A stretch of 23,283 nt of DNA from Bacillota bacterium (GTDB lineage: Bacteria; Bacillota; Clostridia; Clostridiales; Clostridiaceae), in the NCBI GenBank assembly GCA_023417975.1, contig JAEZDX010000048.1, positions 1 through 23,283 of the forward strand, written 5' to 3'. The notes beneath the pieces are model-generated. The model made no database searches, was not told the DNA's origin, and saw only the letters and a program-made list of their open reading frames with translations. Of the stretch, positions 13,472 to 19,420 are shown piece after piece. The translations under genes were made by a program, and so were the position numbers. The number at the start of each line of letters is the position of its first letter. Within the stretch, counting starts at the first letter, position 1.

Positions 13472-15361
13472 ATGGGGATTAAAGATTATTTTATGGTGAG
13501 TGAACCTTATATCTATGACAATGAAGAATTAAGGGAACCACAAATAACAGCATACTATAGGGTGTGTGAGCACTTTAATATTAGAAGAAAGGAATCTCAT
13601 GCTATAGTCATACTTCCAACTGGGGTCGGGAAGACTGGATTAATGGGAATATTACCATATGGGATTGCAAAAGGAAGAGTGTTAATAATTACACCTCAAT
13701 TAATGATAAAAAATACTATTATAGATTCACTAAATCCAACCGCTCCAGGTAACTTTTGGCTTAAAAGAAAAGTGTTTAACGATATAAATGACTTGCCAGC
13801 ATTATCTGAATATGAGGGAAGTAAGACACATAAAGAAGTTTTAGACTTGTCAAATATAGTTATACTCAACATTCAAAAGTTGCAAAGTAGATTAGAGTCT
13901 TCTCCTTTAAACTTTTTACCAAATGATTACTTTGATATGATAATAATAGATGAAGCACATCATTCAACTGCTAATTCATGGGTCGAAACCATACAACATT
14001 TCAGTGAAGCTAAGATTGTAAAGCTAACCGCCACTCCATTAAGAAGTGATAAAAAGGAAATTGCAGGAGAGTTAGTTTTTAGATATAAATTAAGCCAAGC
14101 CATGGCTAATAATTATGTGAAGAGTCTTAGAAATAATACTTATATTCCAGATAAATTGTATTTGACTATAGGAGATGATCTATCAAAAAAATATACTGCA
14201 GAAGAGTTAATAGAGCAAGGTATTAAAGATGAAGATTATGTCAGTAGGTCTGTCGCATATTCGATGGAATGTTCAAAAAGGGTTGTGGATGCAAGTATTA
14301 AGTTATTAGAAGAAAAATTACGGGACAATAATCCCATACCACATAAAATAATAGCAGTTGCCTGTAGTATCAAACATGCTGAACAAATAAAAGAATTATA
14401 TGAGGAATGTGGATATAGTACAACTATAATTCATAGTAATTTATCCAATGAGGATATTGAAAAAGCAAAAAGTGACATTAACAACAATAGAGTTAAAGTA
14501 GTTATCAATGTTGCCATGCTTGGTGAGGGATATGACCATCCATATTTAAGTGTAGCAGCAATATTTAGGCCATTTAGAAATGATCTTCCGTATGAACAGT
14601 TTGTTGGGAGAATATTAAGAAAAATTAATGATGAAAATGCCAAAAGAGCATCTGATAATATAGGAGATATAATATCTCATAAGCACCTAGGTTTGGAAAT
14701 AATGTGGCAGAAGTATAAAGTAGAAGTCGAGGAAAGTGAGATAATAAAAAAATTAAGAGAATATGATGAACTACAAGAGAAAGAAGGAACTAAAGGTTAT
14801 GATGGTACGGATAAAGAAACCATTGAATTTGGTAATGCAATAGAAGATGGAAATGGTGTTATAACGAGTATAGATTTTGTAGATACAGAGATAATAAGAC
14901 GTAATAAAGAAGAGGAAAAGATAAGAGAAGAAAAAATAAAGGGAATACAGGAAATTTTAAAAGTTGAAAGAGAAAAGGCAATACAAATTTTGAACACTAC
15001 TGAAGGTATCGATAATCAGATAAAGAGGCCAGATCAATATTTTTCTAGGAAGAAAAAGGATATTGATAATAGGATAAAAGAGGATATTGTTCCGGAAATA
15101 ATAGCAAAAAATCATATAGATAAAAATGATAATAGCTTAAGACGGTGTAGATTATTTACTGGAAAATATGGGTGGGTTCCAGCTAAAGGGAAAAATAATG
15201 GTGGAATGTTAGCTATTTACTTTGAATTTTATTTAAAAAAGTCTATGGGAGTGCCTAAAAGCGAATGGAAGCTTGCGGATTACGATATTGCTAATGAAAA
15301 ATTAGACGAGGCGGCAGAATATGTTGAGAGGATAGTAGAAAATTTTTTAAATAAAAGATAG
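13472..15361 (+). CDS. SF2 DEAD/DEAH-box helicase of a putative defence cassette
   Basis: The 629-aa SF2 helicase has all core motifs: a Q-like REPQ (21-24), Walker A LPTGVGKT (48-55), DEAH (160-163), TATP (186-189), motif V NVAMLGEGYDHP (from 336) and motif VI QFVGRILRK (366-374). This is the RadD/type III restriction (ResIII) style rather than RecQ. A long charged coiled region (about 425-545) and a C-terminal domain with RLFTGKYGWVPAKGKNNGG and EWKLADYD follow. GAGGAGG precedes the ATG. With the Mrr-like nuclease upstream and the small gene downstream it probably forms a restriction or anti-phage system. Substrate and cofactor needs are unknown. Confidence 0.9.
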   Translation: MGIKDYFMVSEPYIYDNEELREPQITAYYRVCEHFNIRRKESHAIVILPTGVGKTGLMGILPYGIAKGRVLIITPQLMIKNTIIDSLNPTAPGNFWLKRKVFNDINDLPALSEYEGSKTHKEVLDLSNIVILNIQKLQSRLESSPLNFLPNDYFDMIIIDEAHHSTANSWVETIQHFSEAKIVKLTATPLRSDKKEIAGELVFRYKLSQAMANNYVKSLRNNTYIPDKLYLTIGDDLSKKYTAEELIEQGIKDEDYVSRSVAYSMECSKRVVDASIKLLEEKLRDNNPIPHKIIAVACSIKHAEQIKELYEECGYSTTIIHSNLSNEDIEKAKSDINNNRVKVVINVAMLGEGYDHPYLSVAAIFRPFRNDLPYEQFVGRILRKINDENAKRASDNIGDIISHKHLGLEIMWQKYKVEVEESEIIKKLREYDELQEKEGTKGYDGTDKETIEFGNAIEDGNGVITSIDFVDTEIIRRNKEEEKIREEKIKGIQEILKVEREKAIQILNTTEGIDNQIKRPDQYFSRKKKDIDNRIKEDIVPEIIAKNHIDKNDNSLRRCRLFTGKYGWVPAKGKNNGGMLAIYFEFYLKKSMGVPKSEWKLADYDIANEKLDEAAEYVERIVENFLNKR

Positions 15362-15429
15362 AAATATACAGTAATTTAATATAAAATGAAGGCTATATAA
15401 ATATATATTAAAAAAGAGAGGGATGTGTT

Positions 15430-15759
15430 ATGGAAAAGTATATTGACAAGTTATATGCTTTATTACATTCACCTATTATAACTCCATATAATCTTTTAGA
15501 GAATGCAAAATTAGATAATTATAACTATGTTAAGTATTATAAAGGTTTCAATGGGCTTGTAGCTGAAATGGAATGCATTACTGAGGATTCAAATGAAGCA
15601 ATTTTTTATTATAAGTTTAACGCAAATGATGAATTAATTACTATAATTATGAAAACCCAAGATAATGAGGAAATAATGTTTAATAGAGACGATGAAATTA
15701 AACATGTAAAGGAAAGAATTAGTGAGTTTATAGAGGAATCAGAGCAATCTGTTGGTTAA
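15430..15759 (+). CDS. Small acidic protein, third gene of the nuclease-helicase cassette
   Basis: This 109-aa soluble protein of unrecognised family is acidic, with a central beta-rich part (GFNGLVAEMECITEDSNEAIFYYKF) and a charged helical end (KHVKERISEFIEESEQ). AGAGAGGG precedes the ATG, and the gene starts 68 bp after the helicase stop on the same strand. It could be an accessory subunit, an inhibitor, or an unrelated passenger. A weak hairpin with seven T residues (15818-15841) may end the unit. Confidence 0.7.
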   Translation: MEKYIDKLYALLHSPIITPYNLLENAKLDNYNYVKYYKGFNGLVAEMECITEDSNEAIFYYKFNANDELITIIMKTQDNEEIMFNRDDEIKHVKERISEFIEESEQSVG

Positions 15760-15912
15760 GAACTTATAGTAATAATTTGGATACTTCTTAATGGGCCAGG
15801 GCGATAAAAAACCGATTAGGTGACAATGATGACCTTTTTTTGGAATTTTGCAATACTTCAAAGCTTTCTTGGAAATAGATAAAAATATTCAATGCTTAAT
15901 GATATATCTTGA

Positions 15913-15960
15913 ATTTACCCCTTTTTTTACCCCTTATAGTTTAAAATAACGGGGTAAAAA
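15913..15960. promoter_or_regulatory. Putative integrase arm-type sites, right end
   Basis: TTTACCCC (15914-15921), TTTTACCCC (15925-15933, extended to TTTTACCCCTTATAG as at the left end) and an inverted copy GGGGTAAAA (15951-15959) lie 82-128 bp inside the attR core. The symmetry with 266-327 supports integrase arm binding, with the inverted copy possibly needed for excision. Confidence 0.6.
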
Positions 15961-16041
15961 GTGAAACGAGCTAAAAAATAGAATGGCTATTTAACAAGAT
16001 TTACGGGTGTTTTGGAATGAATTAAAATCAAATGTCGCGAC

Positions 16042-16079
16042 CCAGTTGGTCGGGGGTTCGAATCCTCTCCGCCGCACCA
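16042..16079. repeat. attR core of the integrated element
   Basis: This is an exact 38-bp copy of the tRNA-Arg 3' end (172-209), including its CCA. Upstream bases differ from the tRNA apart from a short CGA match, so this is an attachment scar and not a second tRNA gene. Confidence 0.93.
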
Positions 16080-16118
16080 AAAAACCTAGAAGCCTCAACG
16101 GTTTCTAGGTTTTTAATT
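16080..16118 (+). terminator. Native tRNA-Arg terminator, displaced by the element
   Basis: A stem of at least 12 bp, AAAAACCTAGAA/TTCTAGGTTTTT, extends by GCC/GGT pairs and is followed by TTAATTTTT. It abuts the attR CCA exactly as a tRNA terminator would abut the intact gene, so it is the original terminator now 15.9 kb from its tRNA. Downstream to about 16200 nothing else is seen. Confidence 0.85.
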
Positions 16119-16204
16119 TTTACTAAAGTTACTTGCAAAATGGGTGAATAACACAACCGCTAAAAATCTCTTCTTAGATTTATTTGTATTAGTGAATTAT
16201 AGAA

Positions 16205-16239
16205 ATAAAAAATGTGAATTGGTTATACCAACTCACATT
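16205..16239 (-). terminator. Minus-strand terminator of the HerA-like relic
   Basis: Arms AATGTGAATTGGT (16211-16223) and ACCAACTCACATT (16227-16239) form a 13-bp stem with one G-T pair and a 3-nt loop. On the minus strand it ends in a run of T residues (plus-strand A residues 16206-16212), placed about 20 bp after the relic's stop codon. Confidence 0.8.
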
Positions 16240-16260
16240 CTTGTAAGCTATTTTATATTT

Positions 16261-16440
16261 TTATTTAGACTGCTTTCTAAGAGATTCTACAGCATTGCTG
16301 ATGCCATCGGTTATGTTTTCTTTAGACCATTCTTCCCAGAACCTTACAGTACCACTATTTGGCTCTTGTGAAGGTTTTTCGATCTTTATCCTGCTTGGTA
16401 ATAAACTAGCATCTCCAACAACAAGTGCCTCACCTATTTT
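16261..16440 (-). pseudogene. C-terminal remnant of a HerA/DUF87-like ATPase
   Basis: A 59-codon frame without a start codon encodes IGEALVVGDASLLPSRIKIE, then EEWSKE, and ends SLRKQSK. The 'GEA-VVG-A--LPSR-KI' signature is typical of the last strand and tail of HerA/FtsK-like DUF87 ATPases, which are frequent in anti-phage islands (for example with SIR2 partners). Everything upstream is lost: an in-frame stop lies at 16441-16443 and no coding sequence continues. It keeps its own terminator. It is probably the leftover cargo of an earlier element at this tRNA. Confidence 0.55.
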
Positions 16441-16562
16441 TTACAAAAATAAAATTTGGATTATAGTTAAAAGCAAAAATAATTTACATAAAAGGTTAAC
16501 AGAAAGTTATCAGACTAATTTTTGCATAATAATCGTAAAATGCCAGATTTTTAAATTGTAAT

Positions 16563-16604
16563 ATTAATATACATTGCTTACAATTAATGTATATTAATTG
16601 TAAG
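16563..16604. promoter_or_regulatory. Strong palindromic operator before the small membrane gene
   Basis: A 28-bp nearly perfect palindrome (16577-16604) has arms CTTACAATTAAT and ATTAATTGTAAG. Its half ATGTATATTAAT is also found inverted as ATTAATATACAT at 16563-16574. It ends two bases before the GGGGG ribosome binding site of the next gene. A TetR/GntR/MarR-type dimeric repressor site is the likely reading, but no regulator gene adjoins. Confidence 0.6.
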
Positions 16605-16619
16605 ATGGGGGTAATTTGA

Positions 16620-16961
16620 TTGGGAAAAAAACAGCCTATAAGGAAGGTATTGAGATTGATCTTTAGTTATAATCAGGATTTTATTTTAGAATGGACTAAA
16701 AGTCGGGAAAAAGGATTTTTCAAATACTTGGTTAAAATGGTGATAATCTCTTTCGTTATTTTCACTATCTTAGGATGTGTTGCCATTTTTCAAAAACGAA
16801 AGTTTTACGGATTTGAATATGGAGAATTTTTCTTTATTACTATGACAAGTGGGGTTATTATTGGAGTAATTATTTCTATTTTCAGTTGGATATTTAACAA
16901 TAAAAGATATGATGAATTAAATGAAAGAATACGTAATAAAATTGCCAATAGAAAGCCTTAA
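16620..16961 (+). CDS. Small two-helix membrane protein
   Basis: The 113-aa protein has a basic cytoplasmic N-terminus, two hydrophobic segments (about 36-56 and 71-90) and a charged tail (NNKRYDELNERIRNKIANRK). GGGGG about 9 nt before the TTG at 16620 supports the start; no closer ATG exists. It lies between two relics and is preceded by a striking palindrome. No family recognised. It could be part of a decayed element or a host stress-type gene. Confidence 0.6.
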   Translation: MGKKQPIRKVLRLIFSYNQDFILEWTKSREKGFFKYLVKMVIISFVIFTILGCVAIFQKRKFYGFEYGEFFFITMTSGVIIGVIISIFSWIFNNKRYDELNERIRNKIANRKP

Positions 16962-17100
16962 AAGAGGTTTCAGTCTAATAGGAACCAATAATTACGATAA
17001 GAAATCTAATTTTTAGGAATTTAAACTTGAATTAAGGAAGAATGAAAAATTTAAGAATAGGCATGTTTTTAAATAGGTATTTCTAATAGACTTATTTATT

Positions 17101-17435
17101 CCAGTCTCAATGTTTTTTACAACCTTAAAAGCCTTATCAACCTTAATTATACGGTTATCAAAGTCAATATCCTTCCATGTTAGGGTGAATAATTCTCCTT
17201 GCCTTAATCCAGAGTCAAGGGCAGCAATATATAACATTTCATCCTCATCACCTTGAACAGGCTCAATGAATTTTAGTTGCTCATCAATGCTAAATGGTTT
17301 TACCTCTGTTTCTTTAGTCAACATATCAGATTCTTTCTCCTTGGGTACCACTATTGCCATAGAGAAATCCTTTAAGATCCTATTGCTATCATAGGCATAG
17401 CGTATGCATGGAGTCATGAGTTTATGAAGGTTATT
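17101..17435 (-). pseudogene. Relic of a sister integrase gene
   Basis: These 335 bp align without gaps to 758-1092 of the resident integrase gene with about 20 differences by my count (about 94% identity). The segment encodes PCIRYAYDSNRILKDFS through DSGLRQGE and WKDID, including the first catalytic arginine. The N-terminus and the rest of the catalytic domain are missing, and unrelated sequence abuts both ends. It lies 1.0 kb right of attR in the same orientation as int, as expected for a second related element once inserted in tandem and then largely lost. Confidence 0.9.
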
Positions 17436-17454
17436 AGGAGACATTAAAATTTAG

Positions 17455-17556
17455 AAATACTCTGTGGTAGATTTTGATACAAAAAACTTCTCGGATTCTA
17501 TAAATTTAATTCAACTTGCTACACCGGATGGATATGATATAGATTATTTAATTTAA
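17455..17556 (+). pseudogene. Short 3' gene remnant, unknown
   Basis: A 33-codon open stretch between two stops reads DTKNFSDSINLIQLATPDGY and ends DIDYLI. It lacks a start codon and ribosome binding site but looks protein-like. It may be the tail of a gene truncated when the adjoining integrase relic was formed. No family is recognised. Confidence 0.3.
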
Positions 17557-17840
17557 TATTTGCAAATTAAAAAGGCACCAATCGGTGCCTTCCTTACTAA
17601 ACAAGATTCCACTTGGTGACCTGTAGAGTATTTGGCCTTGAAGTCCATGCCAGTGGAATAGAATATGTTGTTTAAAACTATGCCATCCATGGCAGCGATT
17701 ACTTCTGCTTGAGTTACATCCGGTCTCATACTGCGAATCGTCAAGCTGACTTTGTCGCCAATTTCATTTCCACTGGTATCTACACCAGCCTTTAGCGTTA
17801 AAGAAACCTTGGTTGAACCTTATGTAGATATTACAGCCAT
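17553..17840 (-). pseudogene. Broken DUF2922/DUF1659-like small gene
   Basis: AAAGGATGG precedes an ATG at 17840 (MAVIST), but codon 7 is TAA. The frame then resumes as GSTKVSLTLKAGVDTSGNEIG and runs through VTQAEVIAAMDGIVLNNIF, the helix pattern of DUF2922-type proteins found in pairs in Clostridia. Near the end the frame runs into the terminator hairpin. A one-base shift would instead give a TLQVTKWNLV ending with two stops just before the hairpin. So it carries both a nonsense codon and a frameshift. Family assignment is tentative. Confidence 0.6.
17564..17589 (-). terminator. Minus-strand terminator of the DUF2922-like relic
   Basis: GGCACC (17574-17579) and GGTGCC (17584-17589) form a 6-bp GC-rich stem with a 4-nt loop and, on the minus strand, a T-rich tail (plus-strand A/T run 17564-17573). 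Confidence 0.8.
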
Positions 17841-17869
17841 ATCTTATCCATCCTTTTTTTATTTTGGAT

Positions 17870-18150
17870 ACACATAATAAATGCACGTCTCAGGGTAGCA
17901 GTAGCAGAAAAAGTAAAAATATTTTTATAACGACTTTTTAACTAATGAGAATGAATATACAAAGTTATGAATTTTGTATATAATTGGGCTAGTACGGAAA
18001 TGTAAGACAGTGTGACGTATGAAGGATGCAAGACAACTCAATAAATAGTAATTTGTCATTGATGTGACAACTGGGTGTTGGACCAGATGTGCTAATTTTA
18101 TATATGATATAGTATGATTTATAAAAAATATAACTGAAAAAGAGGTATAA
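17870..18150. other. Gene-free stretch before the deformylase gene
   Basis: No convincing gene is visible on either strand. A short inverted repeat TTGTCA/TGACAA (18053-18058 and 18065-18070) is the only symmetry noticed. No riboswitch class is recognised, and no promoter can be assigned with confidence. Confidence 0.4.
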
Positions 18151-18153
18151 GTT

Positions 18154-18564
18154 ATGATAAAACCTATTATAAAAGATATATTGTTCTTAGGACAAAAATC
18201 AGAAGATGCAACTAAAAATGATATAGCAGTAATTGATGATTTAATAGATACATTACGAGCAAACCTTGAGAATTGTGTTGGATTAGCTGGTAATATGATT
18301 GGAGTAAAAAAGCGTATATTAGTATTTGCTGTAGGCAGCCTTATTGTGCCTATGATAAATCCGGTTATATTAAATAAAGAAAAGCTTTATGAAACTGAAG
18401 AGAGTTGTTTATCTTTAATTGGCTTTAGAAAAACAAAGAGATATGAAAAGATAGAAGTGGAGTATCTTGATAGAAATTTTAAGAAGCAAAGGCAATTGTT
18501 TACTGGATTTATAGCACAAATAATTCAACATGAAATGGATCATTTTGAAGGTATAATAATCTAA
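18154..18564 (+). CDS. def: Peptide deformylase paralogue with altered motif 1
   Basis: The 136-aa protein belongs to the deformylase family, which removes formyl groups from nascent N-termini using a metal ion. The metal ligands are kept: H126-E-M-D-H130 and C85 in ESCLS. Motif 1 is GLAGNMIG (43-50) where canonical enzymes have GLAAPQIG, so the catalytic glutamine is replaced by methionine (M48), and motif 2 has Ser instead of Gly (E-S-C). Clostridia carry a paralogue class with an 'NMIG' motif, which this resembles. Its activity is uncertain, and it is unlikely to be the sole deformylase. AAGAGGT precedes the ATG. Confidence 0.85.
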   Translation: MIKPIIKDILFLGQKSEDATKNDIAVIDDLIDTLRANLENCVGLAGNMIGVKKRILVFAVGSLIVPMINPVILNKEKLYETEESCLSLIGFRKTKRYEKIEVEYLDRNFKKQRQLFTGFIAQIIQHEMDHFEGIII

Positions 18565-18745
18565 TTGAATAATTAAAATATGAAGTGATTATTAGCCTAG
18601 AGGTATTTGAGAACCATAGAGTTTAATAAGTGAGGGTTTCCTCTGATCATTAATTAATAATGATTAGGGATACTGTTATTTAGAAACATAGTATATACTT
18701 TATTTGAAGAGAAATAGGTATTTAAAAAAGAAAGAGAGCAATAAA

Positions 18746-19006
18746 ATGGAAAAGTTTTTTAAAGCAATAGAGGAAAAGATAAGAAAGTCAGGATATCCTG
18801 GAGAAGTAAGAGGGGAAGAAATCTACGCTGAAATAAGTGATGAGGCCGAGGATCAAGAAGAAGGAAGTTACTTATTCATGAAGAAGCAAAATGATGATAT
18901 CATGTTTGAGTACAGAGTGGATATTTTAGAGAACAATATTAATTTAGCAACCCTCACGATACATACATCAGAGAGAAATTACTTTATTGATTTTGATGCT
19001 GAATAG
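18746..19006 (+). CDS. Small conserved-looking acidic protein
   Basis: This 86-aa protein (MEKFFKAIEEKIRKSGYPGE ... VDILENNINLATLTIHTSER) has a helix followed by a beta-rich acidic domain. The frame is open from a TTG at 18704, but the ATG at 18746, after a purine-rich AAAGAGAG stretch, gives the more sensible N-terminus. It resembles uncharacterised clostridial proteins of similar size. No function assigned. It lies 140 bp after the deformylase gene and has no evident link to the integrated element. Confidence 0.65.
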   Translation: MEKFFKAIEEKIRKSGYPGEVRGEEIYAEISDEAEDQEEGSYLFMKKQNDDIMFEYRVDILENNINLATLTIHTSERNYFIDFDAE

Positions 19007-19111
19007 ATAGACGTATTGGGGATGAAGTATAGGGATTCGTAGTGTCTATCAAATCGGGGTAGGCTCAAGGTCATAGTAATTAAACAATGACCCATCTCCA
19101 TATTCTTACGC

Positions 19112-19157
19112 TTAACAAAATTACTGCATAAGTTATTAATCGCAGTAGTTTTGTTAA
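19112..19157. terminator. Long inverted repeat, possible terminator
   Basis: TTAACAAAATTACTGC (19112-19127) pairs with GCAGTAGTTTTGTTAA (19142-19157), with one G-T pair and a 14-nt loop. It could end transcription from the gene at 18746, although no T-tract follows directly. Confidence 0.5.
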
Positions 19158-19230
19158 ATACAATAAACGGCTCAAATAGTAGAGTTTAAGCCCAAAAACT
19201 TTCCCGCATTATTCCCACACTAGTTGGAAG

Positions 19231-19266
19231 TACAGGACTTGCAGAAATGCAGGTCCTGTATTTTTT
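19231..19266 (+). terminator. Rho-independent terminator
   Basis: TACAGGACTTGCA (19231-19243) and TGCAGGTCCTGTA (19248-19260) form a 13-bp stem with one G-T pair around a 4-nt loop, followed by TTTTTT. It insulates the large surface-protein gene from upstream transcription. Confidence 0.9.
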
Positions 19267-19349
19267 GAAAAATTTTATATTAACTCCTTAAATAAACACA
19301 AGCACTTGTAAAGATATGTCGATATTACTGTTATGAAAACGATAGAACA

Positions 19350-19378
19350 ATGACAAAAAATACTATATTATCTTTAAT
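19350..19378 (+). promoter_or_regulatory. Possible promoter of the YD-repeat protein gene
   Basis: ATGACA (19350-19355) and TTTAAT (19373-19378) are 17 bp apart, about 43 bp before the start codon. Both boxes are imperfect. Confidence 0.3.
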
Positions 19379-19420
19379 GTGAATACATAAAAAAACAAAA
19401 TATTACAAGGAGTGTGTTTA

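Noticed and set aside
172..16079. Conjugative or mobilisable element (ICE/IME)
   Set aside because: No relaxase, coupling protein or mating-pair gene is visible. The replication and switch genes are phage-type.
16034..16079. Second tRNA gene at attR
   Set aside because: Only the 3' half of the tRNA is present; the acceptor 5' strand, D-arm and anticodon loop are missing.
16144..16561. Two plus-strand frames of 75 and 88 codons
   Set aside because: They are antisense to the HerA-like remnant and its terminator and lack ribosome binding sites or family features.
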